The notes under the pieces are model-generated. The model was given only the letters and a program-made list of their open reading frames with translations, had not been told where the DNA came from and ran no database searches. A DNA stretch of 64,000 bases from Porites lobata (lineage: Eukaryota > Cnidaria > Anthozoa > Scleractinia > Poritidae): positions 2,181,001 to 2,245,000 of the forward strand of contig CALNXK010000032.1 of the NCBI GenBank assembly GCA_942486035.1, read 5' to 3'. Made by a program: the position numbers and the translations under genes. Shown in pieces: positions 33,237-44,138 of the stretch. Within the stretch, counting starts at the first letter, position 1. Every line of letters begins with the position of its first letter.

Positions 33237-35100
33237 CAAGATTACTAGGGTGTGTTAGCTGCCAGTGTCGCCGGACCAGATAAATCCATTCTAAATCCTA
33301 CTGAACTGTTTTTTGATTTCGTTTGTTTATGTGGATAGAGAAATAAAATTGAAGGAAAGCGCCTCATATAGGAATTTGCTTTTTATCACTTTGTTACTCA
33401 TTAGTCTATATTCAGCTGATGGAACCGCTGAATCAGTATAGCTCGGGTAAGCTAAAGAATATTTTCTACCTTTTCTCTCTTTCTGTCTTTTACCGTTACA
33501 TTTTCACATTGCCATAAAAAACTGATATAATTAAAAAACAAAAAAAAAAAAATCATGAAATGAAATTTTTAAAACCGTATTTATAACCAAGCGTGTTCCA
33601 TAAAAGTAAAATCGGCGGTTTGTCGCTTCGATCAAACTTGACTCTGACCTTCAAAAACCATTTTTTACGCGGGGGTGCAATTATTTTTATGATTATTGTT
33701 TTATTTTATTTTTATTGTCTTTTTTTGCAGATTTTAAAAATTAAGCTACGCTTACCTTAAATCTGAATCAAGTATGAAACGAATTTACCTCAAGCAGCAG
33801 TGAGGTTTAAAACTGCGGTGATTACTTTATAGGATAATTACAGAACCTGCTAAAAATTATGGATTATTATGGTAATAATATTCTCCCGTCATGATCTGCA
33901 AATACTAGTTTTTGTATGGTGTTTCGATCCTTGATATTAAAACCGCTCCATTGCGATGATTATCGTCGGTTAATTTTTTTATGTTTCTTATATACTAACT
34001 GTTGATTACCTTTCTAATTAGCTGGAAAACGAGTTTGTTATCGGCTTGCTTTTCAGTTAAGTTTGATTTTACAGTAAACATTGGATTGGAGATAGATAGG
34101 AAAGACAAGTATTTGTTAATAATGTTATTGCGTTTGGATTAAAAAGAAATCTAATAAGAAAAGCAAATTGATGTTTTTAAGTCATTAGCGCCTTGAATCT
34201 CTGTAATTTAGAAACCGCAAATGTTTTTTGCCTTTTATTTTTTCTGAACTAATCACCGAAAAAAAATAGTTATTGAAATAAATTGAGCGGCTCAGAAAAG
34301 AAAGGACGCCGCTCAGATGGGGCCGATAAACAATAATCACCCAATATTGATCTTACATCGTTTCGCTTGTTTGTTGCAACAGTCTCTAACCGTTTTTTAT
34401 TGTGTTCCTAGACGGGCGCGACAAACTCTTAGAAAAGAATTAACTCTTTGTGCTTTTCCAGCTTTGGTTTAGACCGCGGGCCGGTCCAATACCAAATTTG
34501 ACCCCACAATTGTTCCACTCATAAAATGAGGTCAGCACGTGAGGAGTTTCGTCGGAAATTCAAAATTCTTTGAATTAAAATTATTTGTTTGATCACTAAA
34601 TTGACACTAAGATAAATATTCAATCTACCAAGCCCTGTTGTCAACCCGAAAAGCCCGTTGCACCCGCAACTTTTTTTTTTTTTTTTCGGAAAGAAAGGCA
34701 TTAATCATTCTTCGGTCGACAGGTATTCAGTGGAAAAGTTGCTTTGAGTTTTTATCTCAAATAACGTACGCTTACACGGGAAAAAATAGAACTTTGCAAG
34801 AAATTTGCCCTTCTTTGTTAATTTTTGGGAACCATTAATTATGATATATAACGCCTCATACTTGGCCATATTTTGCGCCGGGAAACCCCGACTAGTCTCG
34901 GCAATTTGAGGTGACGATTTTTTTAGCGAGTAGGGAAGCGGTTGCTATTAAAGTACCGCTTTCAATCAAATCTCGAAAAATGACAAAATCTTCATTTCGG
35001 CTTACTGTATTTGCAATCGAGAACACTATTAAAGTTCGGTCAAAACGTAAAAAAAAACAAAAGACCTTGTTGGGCGAATTATCTGTCTAAAGACTCCGGC
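33237..35100. other. Intergenic upstream of the BH3-only candidate
   Basis: AT-rich and non-coding. The last 200 bp are the likely promoter and 5' UTR of the next gene. No clear TATA box was found. Confidence 0.5.
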
Positions 35101-35164
35101 ATGTTTGATCAAATGGTCTTTGAGAGCGGCCGGCAAGTTTCTTTCAACTTTGATGAAGCCGTTG
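35101..35164 (+). CDS. BH3-only candidate, exon 1
   Basis: ATG at 35101; 21 codons plus one base, rich in Phe, Glu and Asp. Donor GTAAGG. The ATG has open frame upstream to at least 35011, so the start is a choice, not proven. Confidence 0.5.
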
Positions 35165-36052
35165 GTAAGGGTTTCAGTTCAGTGTTTTGTAGGAGAGCTA
35201 ATTTAATGCAGTCCTGGTTACTCGTACTCGGAAAGGTTTATTGGTCAACGCCAAAAGTCAAGGTCGAGAAAACAGAGAAGTAAAAAAACAATTCCTTTTC
35301 TTTTAAAACAAGGCGAGCCCAGACGAGTCTGCTGGTCAAGAGGCTTTTTGTCGCCGGTGACTCGTTAAAATTGCACGCTGTAAGCGTGCGGATTGCTGTC
35401 GTATTGTTAAGTCGTATGCGTCGTTTTATGTTATGTTATCTTCATCGTGATCGGTTGGAAATTTGTGGACGTTAAAAGAAATGTTGATAATTGGAGCCCG
35501 AATTCACAGCTGAATTCATTTTCAAGTTTGTATAGCTCTGACCGAACTCAATTCTTATCAGCACTTGTAAGCTTTTTGTTTTCAAGCCCTTGTCGACGCC
35601 GGAAGAGATTTAAGTGACCGCCAACCAATTTAACTGCCCGCGAAATGGAAAGGAGACATATACCAGCTCGTGCCACGAGAATACAGAGCCATCAAAGACT
35701 GTTTGCTTGTCCTCGGTTTCCTGAATCAGGGAATTTTCATTTCACTTCTAAAACACTTGTTGCGAAAGAATTAGCGTGGATTGGGGACCAAATTGAACTC
35801 AGAAGAGGAATATCTGGGAGACTGCACACGCCAGGACTGAATATCCCAAGGTTAGTAGGAAGAAGCCTAGCGGTTGCTGGAGATCTTTTGGACTGTAAAT
35901 ACAAGCACGGCTATGTAAGAAGAAATGATATGTTACTGCGACTTCTCTGGAGAGGCCTTGTAACAGATGACGTTAGTTTGGTTTTTGTAACAGCTTTACT
36001 ACAAATGTGCTACCTTGGACTTCACCAAATGTGGCAAGATTTGGTCTTGTAA
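35101..36052 (+). CDS. Candidate BH3-only (BCL-2 family) protein, 2 exons
   Basis: Model: exon 1 at 35101-35164 and exon 2 at 35730-36052, giving 387 nt, 128 aa. Exon 1 codes MFDQMVFESGRQVSFNFDEA and ends at a strong donor GTAAGG in phase 1. Exon 2 follows a pyrimidine-rich acceptor ending GAATCAG, with matching phase. The product has VAKELAWIGDQIELRR at about residues 30-45, which fits the BH3 consensus LxxxGDx-hydrophobic and resembles BIM and BAK BH3 cores. A second weaker match, LAVAGDLLD, lies about 27 residues later. The C-terminus is hydrophobic (VSLVFVTALLQMCYLGL), a possible membrane anchor. Known BH3-only proteins bind BCL-2 relatives at mitochondria and promote apoptosis. Alternative: an unspliced frame from ATG 35645 (135 aa) also contains the BH3. 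The gene identity is inferred from the motif alone. Confidence 0.6.
35730..36052 (+). CDS. BH3-only candidate, exon 2 with the BH3 motif
   Basis: Codes NFHFTSKTLVAKELAWIGDQ onward to a TAA at 36050-36052. The frame is open from ATG 35645, preceded by an in-frame TGA at about 35613, so the only alternatives are the internal ATG or this acceptor. Confidence 0.6.
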
Positions 36053-36704
36053 TCTACATTGCCATTATTACCGTTGGTGGGAACACTGAACCCTGTACAA
36101 TAAGTAATAGTCGAGACAAACTTAATCGTTAATTAATATGTCCGTTGGTATTGTATGTATGTAAATTCTACACTTTTACTTGCAATTAATAGTCTTCTTA
36201 ACAGACAACGGAGTTCCCGAATAGTTTTGTTCAAAGAGGGTCCCAGAGGGTCTAGACTTTTCGCTATCCCTAAACTAGTGTTCTTGAAAGTTGGGATTTG
36301 GAAATTTAGAGGGATACGGCATAGTAATTACGTACGGGACGGGACGGGCGGGTACCCGTCTAGTTTTTAGCGCCGGGGCCGTGCTTAGCGCCGGATTTTG
36401 ACATGCGGGATTCTGGAAATGTTGTCTGAAAGAGCCGATATCCACTGCATTTTCTTAAAGGTTAAAAAACTCCTTTCATTTTGACTTTGAAAAATTGCCC
36501 ACAATATCTTGCCCATTTTGGACGTACTACTTTTATATCCATTATGCAAGTCTGTAAGGTTCTTTAGAAAGTAGGTTGGGGGTCGGAATTAAAAAACATT
36601 TGAATAACGTGATTGAGGGGAAATTTTGGTTGTGTTGACGGGATTGAAGATCTCTCCGCTCGGCTGCCCTCTTTAAAAGATATGTGTACTGAGTTAAAAC
36701 GGCT
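36053..36704. other. 3' flank of the BH3-only candidate
   Basis: No AATAAA close to the stop was seen. GGGACGGGACGGGCGGGTAC near 36340 is a short GC-rich tandem. No gene. Confidence 0.4.
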
Positions 36705-36935
36705 GGGGCCCGTTTCTCGAAGCTCCCGGTAATTACCGGGCCCGTTAAGCTGTTTTGTTTTCCATTTTAGAAGGAAGTTTTAAAAGTTTTGAAAATTATA
36801 CAGTAGAGTTATTAGCTAACGAAACAAAACGGACTTTATTAGAGGTCAGAACACACCCTACTTTTCTTGAGACTTTGGTTTAAAAATATGATTCCGGGCC
36901 CGTTAAGTTACCGGGACTTTCGAGAAACGGGCCCC
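36705..36935. mobile_element. 231-bp MITE with GGGGCCCGTTTCTCGA ends
   Basis: GGGGCCCGTTTCTCGAAG then CTCCCGGTAA at the left and TTACCGGGACTTTCGAGAAA then CGGGCCCC at the right are inverted copies. Inner TTAACGGGCCC blocks are also mirrored. Non-coding. Confidence 0.8.
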
Positions 36936-36975
36936 TGAACCGCTTTGTACTCTTCAGCTTAGATATCAACAGCTA

Positions 36976-37000
36976 GTTTGTTGTTGTTGTTGTTGTTGTT
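36976..37000. repeat. (TTG)n microsatellite
   Basis: About eight TTG units followed by a T run. Confidence 0.85.
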
Positions 37001-37964
37001 TTTTTTCAGTTTTCTTTGTCAGTTACCTTGGGCCAGTAGCCATTAAAATCACTTAGTTAATCAGTGTACTTCATTCAGGCCTCTTGTGATATTGTGGAGC
37101 ATTCCATCGGGTTTCTGATCGGCGCAGCATTCAGTCTAGTATTATACGATTGACCTTTATTTTGATGCCTTTTTCTAAGAAACGAATTGTGTATAGTACT
37201 TGAAATGCTCTTAAATAGCATGTAAATTAAAGTCAGGTCATATATAGCCGAGTCAAGTCTGCTATGTAGTATGCATAGTTTGCCCTCATTTTGCATGCTG
37301 TTCTTGCTGATTGGCAATCATGCCAAAATGATGATCATGAAAAGAACTAATTAAAAGACAAACAAAGGTGATCGAGGTTTAGTATATTTAGTATATGTCA
37401 GTATATTTTATAGTATATTTATAGCTGCGTAATTGAAAAGTAGGGTTTTGAGACCGAGTTTACAGCGTTTAGCTCAACAGCTTAAAGTTCGGCATTTACT
37501 CGCGCTTTTTTTCGCCAGTGAGGTTAAATAGTTGTAGGATCGCTATTAAATCTTTCGTAAATGGTTGTCTGTCGAAGGGATAATGAACAAGCGCCACTCT
37601 GAATTGTTTTCAATTCCTGCAAAATATTTGAGTCCACTTCATAATGGTCAATCTTAAAACTGAGAAGCTTGCCTTCTTTATAGTTAGTATTACTGGTCGC
37701 TCAACGAAATTTCAGTTGATTCATTTCATGAATGACTGTGGTTTATTGCTGAATAGATCGCCAGACACAGCCCCCCCCCCCCGCTCCCTACCCCCCTACC
37801 CGATCAAAAATCAATGGTCCTTAAAAAACCCTCAAGATGTCTAAAAAAAATTAACGAAAAAGGGCGAAAGTAAAGGCGAAACTGATTTTATCTTGTTATT
37901 AAGAAGCTCATGAATCATAAATAAACCAGATTTCGTAATTTTTTTTCTTGGCATCTCCGAAAAG

Positions 37965-38065
37965 GTTGTGGTTAGAGCGCGAGCATTGGACTTGTAATCC
38001 GGCGGCCCAAGTTTAAGTCCCGCCCTCGTGTGTGAGTGTGATCGCTAGCTGTATTTGTACCAGCG
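37965..38065 (+). mobile_element. tRNA-derived SINE head (plus strand)
   Basis: TGTGGTTAGAGCGCGAGC, then GGACTTGTAATCCG (a TGT-anticodon-like loop), then GGCCCAAGTTTAAGTCCCGC has the layout of tRNA boxes A and B. CGCTAGCTGTATTTGTACC follows in place of a tRNA 3' end, which is how SINE bodies start. The stems are too damaged for a working tRNA. Confidence 0.7.
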
Positions 38066-38144
38066 GCGGCGGAGCGAAATAAAAAGTTAAGGGGTGGGGG
38101 GGCTGAAAATAAAATTGGATATTCCATTTTTTTTCTGAGTAATG

Positions 38145-38222
38145 GTCCGGCCCTCGGGAATCGAACTCGCGACCTCCCGCTCTGCAGTCAAGCGCCCTAC
38201 CGACTGAGCTAATTTTGCCGCG
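38145..38222 (-). mobile_element. tRNA-derived SINE or tRNA pseudogene (minus strand)
   Basis: On the minus strand, TTAGCTCAGTCGGTAGGGCG (box A, 38211-38200) and CGCGAGTTCGATTCCCG (box B, 38168-38157) flank GCTTGACTGCAGAGCGG. The acceptor stem does not pair well. It faces the plus-strand SINE head 100 bp away. Confidence 0.7.
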
Positions 38223-38229
38223 TTTAAAC

Positions 38230-39215
38230 GAACACTCTCTCCGTGGGTTTACCTCATATCTAAGTGACCGAACGGTCAAGGGGTGTAACTTTAATGGTGA
38301 TTTATCAAATACAAGCGAAATCAGCTGTGGGGTGCCAAAGGGCAGTATAATTGGACCGTTACTTTTCCTCCAAACTGCCTTACTACTAAAGTTACAACTG
38401 ATCAAGGATCAAGGTCACACTTCTCTGATACCTGTCTGTCTCTCGTGATGATTTTGTGGTGGAATTGTCCAAGTTCGAGGCCAACATCATTGAAAGGGAC
38501 AGGGAAAAGGAGGTCGAGCACAACATGTCAAAAATTATTCCTTCAATTGACCCAAGTTCTAATGTCACGGATTGTATAGCTGTGCAAAAATGTTAGCAGA
38601 TGACACTAATATAAGCATTCCTGACCGCACTGTTACTGATCTTCAACCATTGTTAAACTCTGATCTTGCAAATCTTAATTGTTGGTTGAGAGCCAATAAG
38701 CTTAGCTTTAATGTAGCGAAAACTGAATTTATGATTATTGGTTCTTGTCAGAAGAAGAGTGATAATGAAACCTGTGTCGAATTAGAGAACCATCGAATAG
38801 AGAGAGTGGATCAAACCAAGTCGTTAGGCCTCACAATCGACACAATCTGACCGACTATATTGGACAAATAATATTAACGAACTATGTAATAGGGTACTCC
38901 GCTGCAATAGGTACTCTGAAACGAACTCAGGTCCATTGCCTCTCAATCAACAGCTATACAAATTTATAAGGCCCTCATTCAAACCCCGTCTCGACTATAG
39001 TAGTCCTGTCTAGGATGGGTTAAGCAACCAATTGAGCGATAAATTGCAAGAATTACAAAACGGTGCAGCCAGGGAGATCGCTAGGGCAAATTATAAGACA
39101 AGCTCTAGCGTTCTCCTAGATACAGTTCTAAAGTGGGATAGACTCTCAGCAACAAGGCAAAAACAAAAGGCAGTTATGACGTTTAAAATCCCCCCATAAA
39201 CTAGCCCCAGTGTAC
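38230..39215 (+). mobile_element. Decayed plus-strand LINE RT fragment
   Basis: Frames in order read GFTSYLSDRTVKGCNFNG, ISCGVPKGSIIGPLLFL, then after an insertion or rearrangement MLADDTNISIPDRTVTDLQP, NKLSFNVAKTEFMIIGS, QTKSLGLTID, LDYSSPV and a C-terminal KLQELQNGAAR..VLLDTVLKWDRLS. LADD replaces the usual YADD/FADD. Several stops make it a pseudogene. Confidence 0.8.
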
Positions 39216-39779
39216 TTGCAGTGCGAAGACTCCATGCAAATTTGGCAATCTCTCCAACCATCATTTCGGAAATATGCCGCCATATTGCGCGTCACTGCGT
39301 TGCAGGGCCTGCTCAAATTTTATTTTATTATTATTATTTTTGATGGAATGGCAGTTCCTTGCCGTGAACAAATTAGTTTTACTTCCGCTTTTATTTTACT
39401 TCTATTTTTATTTTCATTTCGTAATAAAAATGTTTTGTTTTGTTTTGAAAGTAAAAATATAAAGAATCTACTTCCAGTTCAATGAAAAACAAAATAACTT
39501 TAAGTTTTTCTTTCGCTTTATTTTCACAAAATAATTAAAGTTCAATGTAAAATTAACAAGTTTATGTCGTTTTGACGAATGGCAGTTGTCGGCCACCAAG
39601 AAGGACTAAACACAACTGCAACGTCCCCTTCTCCCAAATCACGCGCTGATATTTTCGCGCCCAGTGCCTACGCTTCATCCCCACTCAGATCTGACAAAGT
39701 TTATATCCTTATTCTTTTATGTTGTACGTCATTTCCGCCTCTCCCTTTTAATCAATTTTTATTACGACATTCTCCATCT

Positions 39780-40340
39780 ATATCAGTCAACAACAACTTT
39801 ATTGACTTTATCTTCGACATGAAGATTTCAGTACCAAAACAATAACAAATAAAAAAAAGTAGAATAAAAGTTAAGTAAGAAAGAAAGGAACAATTGAATA
39901 TTATCATAAAAAGAAAATTACTTGGCTATGTACGGCTTCTACGCTACTCGTGTGGTAAGAAAGTTTAATTAGAGATCGGATGCATAACAATTTAGAATAT
40001 TTTCAATATAAGAGGCACTAAGATTTATGATGTTTTCATCACACATGGACATGATATATAAAAATAGTGCCTTGCAAGACATATTCGTAAAATTACTGTT
40101 CATCGAGTATAGGCTCTCCAAGAAGATACCCCTTATATGGGAAAGTGATGAGTGGGTACATTTCAACAAATAGTGGAATTCATCACCAATTTCGGATCTA
40201 TTACAAAGGGGGCAAAGCCTCTCAACTGTGGGTATTTTCTTGTAGCGCCCAGATTCAATAGGTAGCAAGTGGCAAGAAATTCGCATTTTGGTTACTGCCA
40301 CTCTTGTCTTAACGTTCTTTATTAAATCAAGATAAGATTC
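39780..40340 (-). mobile_element. 3' end of a minus-strand LINE with zinc knuckle
   Basis: The minus-strand frame 40301-39969 reads TKMRISCHLLPIESGRYKKI then CPLCNRSEIGDEFHYLLKC, a CX2CX9HX4C knuckle seen at the end of LINE ORF2 proteins. Upstream RT is missing, so it is 5' truncated. GTCAACAACAACTTTATTGA near 39786 may be its tail. Confidence 0.7.
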
Positions 40341-40361
40341 AAATCTGACTTCGCTTTTCTT

Positions 40362-40470
40362 CAGCTTTGCTTCTTTTGTTTCATATTTTCACTTATTGCT
40401 GATTAGATCCTTTATTAGGATCCGGTTCTTCTTTTTTTGTAAGCTGGTCCTTGCTTCAAAAATTGAATTT
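40362..40470. repeat. Dispersed repeat, copy A
   Basis: CTTTGCTTCTTTTGTTTCAT, ATTTTCACTTATTGCT, GATCCTTTATTAGGATC and TTGCTTCAAAAATTGAATTT recur in the same order at 41413-41520 with about 90% identity by eye. Confidence 0.8.
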
Positions 40471-41412
40471 ACAAATTTTTGGTTTGATCACTCTACCTCT
40501 TGTTATAAATTGTGCGTTTTGGGGGCGAGCTAAAAAGCATAAGAAGTCAAAGTGTTGGTGAGGACTGTGCAGGTCTACAACTGGTCGAAAAGCTGGCTAC
40601 CCCCCTAGCAGTTGATTTTTTTAAAATTCCCAGGTTCGCAAAATTAGTTCGCAAACGATCCCCGTTAGGTAAATTTTGAAAGGCCTGGGTCTGCCATCTT
40701 TTGCTCTGAGATATAAGGGGGTGGTCTATCTTCACTAGAAAATGTGTGGAAAGGGTGAGAAATGGTCATTGCATTATCCATGTTAAGATGGTATTTTTGA
40801 GATTGACATCACCGTGGTAACGTGTTGCGTGACCAAGTAAAGCTTCACTTCCGTATTTTTTCTTTAAGGATTCTTTAGGCAGGGTAAAACAGCTGTCCAT
40901 GGCTGTCACTGCCGGGATGATATGGTTTATCTGTATTCATTTTTCTTTTATAGCCCCCGTTGAAGGTTTGTGTTGCAAACGGAATTATCGGGCAAATATA
41001 ATTCACCACTTTATTGTTGTTTTCTTTCTTTATTTTTTTCTGTCACTCTTCCTGCCTAAGGATCAGTTTACTGTTTTAAGTTTAAATTTGGTACTCAAGA
41101 TTTTACTGATCCAGATCTACTAAAGATCCGGCGGACCCTCACTGGTTTGTCGTTGTGGTTTTGCCTTCACAAGCGTTTCTGATATGGTTGTGCGCATGCG
41201 TAAGGTACTGGCCATATCGCGGAGTTATCGCCGAGTTGGTAGTGTGGGCTTCAGTGCATAATTTGGTTTTTTTTTTACCTATTTAAAGTACTTTCCAAAT
41301 GTAACTGGAATGGTGGTATCTCTACCCTGGATGAATTTTGTTCCGGCTGTCACGTGAAAGAAAAATCGCTACATTTGTTGATAAAAAAATATATTTATTC
41401 CCGACTGTAAAA

Positions 41413-41520
41413 TCAGCCTTGCTTCTTTTGTTTAATATTTTCACTTATTGCTTGTTAGATCCTTTAATAGGATCTGGTCCTTCCTTTTTGTAAGCTAATT
41501 TTTGCTTCAAAAATTGAATT
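41413..41520. repeat. Dispersed repeat, copy B, extending left to about 41383
   Basis: Direct copy of 40362-40470. Its left extension CCCGACTGTAAAATCAGCC matches a third fragment at 43457-43490, on the other side of the LINE inserted at 41626. Confidence 0.8.
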
Positions 41521-41625
41521 TGTTTATTTACGACGACGATCCTCGTTTACTCAACGTCCCCATTCTGGCCGGAGACAACACATTGGAAGTGGGAAGTTTC
41601 GTTTGTTCTCCTAGAAGACTGACCT

Positions 41626-43377
41626 GAAAGATAACGGTCCTAAAAAGTCTGGTTGCCTCTCAGCTCGTTTATGTGCTCTCACCTTTACATACAAATGTGA
41701 AAATTATCAAAGAAGTAAACAAGTTATTTTTTTCATTCCTCTGGAATGGAAAAGGAGATAAAATCAAACAAGACATTATAACAAACGATTATGCTAATGG
41801 AGGACTTAAAATGATAGACATACAGTCTTTTAACAAGTCCCTGAAAGCTACATGGATTAAAAAATATCTGGATGAAGAGAACCAGGGAAAATGGAAATAT
41901 TTTTTTGATATAGCGTTAGAGCGATTTGGAGGCACAATAGTCCTCACTAGTAACTTAAGCAAGAAAGATACCAATGAGAATCTCAAGATTAAGAATAACT
42001 TTATAAAAGAGATCCTTTCAATCTGGGCGGAAGTCAATTTTGATGAAAACATAACGTCCGAGAAACAATTTCTTGAACAAACTTTATGGCACAACTCACT
42101 CATTAGAATCGATAACTGTCCCGTCTTCTATCGTGAATGGTTTGATCGAGGCGTTACGAAAGTGAAACATTTGAAAGATGAACATAACAAATTTTTATCA
42201 CTAGCTGAGCTGCAGCAAAAATACAGCCTCAAAGTTTGTCTTTTAAAGTATTTCGGACTAGTGTCTGCTCTAAAATCTCTTTGGACTACATGTAAAACAA
42301 ACTGCATCAAAAACTGCAACAATTATGAAACCTTTGTAGTAAGATTAACAGAATGCCAAAGTGCGAGCAAACTTGTATACACCAAGTTGCTTTCTACAAA
42401 ATGCAAGTTACCATCCCATAATCAACAGAAATGGCTAAAAGACTGCAACGAAAATGATGTGGAGGCGATTAATTGGCGGGAAGCCTACCAGTTGGCCGCT
42501 AAATATACTAAAAGTACAAGAATTATTGAATTCCAATATAAATTTTTACATAGACGAATATCAACGAACGACTTCTTAACAAAAATTGGCGTAAAAGACA
42601 ACCCAAATTGTTCTTTTTGTAATAATGAACCGGAGAAACTTCTTCATCTTTTTTGGTCTTGTCCTAAAGTGGCCTTTTTCTGGCATAGTTTATCTCTTAA
42701 GCTGACTCCACATTACACCGGAACATTACACATTAGATATATTTGTTGTACTTGGTCTAAAGCCGGATTCTTCAAAAAACTGCCAGCAAATTAATTTCCT
42801 TTTCCTTCTAGCTAGAAATTACATCTGGATTAGCAAAAGAAGGGAAACCTCGCCAAAGATAGCAGGCTTCCTGCAATACCTCAAATCATTCTACCACATA
42901 GAGACCACTGCAGCTCCCATTTTACCAAAAAATGGGAAAATGTGAGCTCCTTATTTCAGTAAGCCTTTGATTTTGTATACATTTGTATATCTCGATCCTA
43001 TGCTCATTTTCTCCAGCATTAACCTGGTGTATCTTTTGCTTCACAATCCCTGCCTCTTTAAGACACTTAAGATAAAAGTGCGTTTCTATAAGTGCGTTTA
43101 CCGTGAATAAATGTTGGTTTTGAAGTACAATTACTAATTAGAACTGCTTGTAAATAGTGCATTGTAGTGTGAGTAGTGAGTAGGTAGTGTTGTAAGTACT
43201 GAGTATTGTAAGTCTTTGCATTGTAAACAGAGTAAGTACCCTAGTCTATTGTATTCTAAATATTGTATTGTAAGTAGTGTAAGTATCGTAGTGTTTGTAA
43301 GTATTTTTGATTGTTGATTGTTGATTGAATAAATGTTATTAAAAATAAAAAAAAATAAATAAATAAATAAAAAAAAA
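41626..43377 (+). mobile_element. 5'-truncated LINE (L1/Tx1-like) with perfect 14-bp target duplication
   Basis: TAGAAGACTGACCT occurs at 41612-41625 and again at 43378-43391, bounding the insert. The insert starts directly in coding sequence (KITVLKSLVASQLVYVLSPL) and ends in an A-rich tail of AAATA units (43345-43377). This is textbook target-primed reverse transcription of a truncated copy. Confidence 0.9.
41628..42794 (+). pseudogene. LINE ORF2 C-terminal region
   Basis: 389 codons are open from the truncation point. The segment FSFLWNGKGDKIKQD, NDYANGGLKMIDIQSF and ATWIKKYLDE is typical of the region after the RT in L1/Tx1-type proteins. It ends with CSFCNNEPEKLLHLFWSC (CX2CX8HX4C). After the stop, LARNYIWISKRRE in another frame shows a frameshift near the true end. 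It lacks the endonuclease and RT catalytic core. Confidence 0.85.
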
Positions 43378-43391
43378 TAGAAGACTGACCT

Positions 43392-43500
43392 TAGTCATGT
43401 AAGACCCCGAAGAAGGAAGGCCGTGCCTTCCGAAATATTGGTAAAAAATATATATAATCCCGACTGTAAAATCAGCCTTGCTTCTTTAGTTTTACATTTT
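43392..43500. repeat. Right part of the repeat interrupted by the LINE, with GAAGGAAGGC hairpin
   Basis: CCCCGAAGAAGGAAGGCC and GTGCCTTCCGAAATATTGG form a short hairpin. CCCGACTGTAAAATCAGCCT repeats the 41400 copy. Similar GAAGAAGG..CCGAAA hairpins occur near ends of Penelope-like elements; that link is a guess. Confidence 0.55.
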
Positions 43501-44138
43501 AAAAATGATCACTTGACCTGGACATGCCTTAGCTTCCAGCAGGAGCCCATAACCCGGAGCGAGCAATTTTCATGCGGTCGTGTCACGGCGATTTCACGGA
43601 CCAGTTTATTTTTAGAACGGTTTTGGCGCGAATTTTGAATGTCTTCACTAAATTCTAAAAACCAGTCAGGAAAACCTACAGACCTAAAAATGATATTTTT
43701 TGCCTTTTAATAACGTTTAGTTTTCCTTTTTGATATCTTGTGCTTCCAATGCGCGTGGAGATTCTATTTTCGGGAGAACAATTGCCCTAAAATGTGTCTA
43801 AAAATAAACTGGTCTGTAAAAACGCCGTGACATAGGCCAAGTATGGGAGTTGCTCGCTTCCAGTTAGTTTCTTTAAATTTCCCAGCAAACGATCCCCCGC
43901 CATTGTCGACCGCAGATGAAAAGTAGAGGAATGGAAAAAAAACATGGATGGTGAGATGAATGCACTGAACGCGTAAAACGATGAAAATTGAATAACGCGA
44001 TAAATCGACCGAACTGTTTTTTCTGGCAATATTGGTTCACCTCTCTTTCAAGCATTTGATCTTTCGTTGCCATGGAAATTTAAAAGACAATTTTTCGAAT
44101 GAGTCCTGAAACTGGTTCGTCAAGAGAAGTTCTAGCCG
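43501..44138. other. Upstream flank of the FOXJ gene
   Basis: Non-coding. Inverted pieces GGTCGTGTCACGGCGATTTC, ACGGACCAGTTTATTTTTAG (43577-43615) and CTAAAAATAAACTGGTCTGT with CGCCGTGAC (43797-43832) mirror each other and suggest a degraded foldback element of about 280 bp (around 43550-43860). Confidence 0.55.

Noticed and set aside
37965..38025. Functional tRNA-Thr (TGT)
   Set aside because: Boxes A and B are present, but the acceptor and T stems do not pair properly and a SINE body follows directly.
38013..38405. 130-codon minus-strand frame reading ISSVGRALDCRAGGREFDSR
   Set aside because: This peptide is the translation of a tRNA-derived sequence (boxes A and B), a common false gene call.
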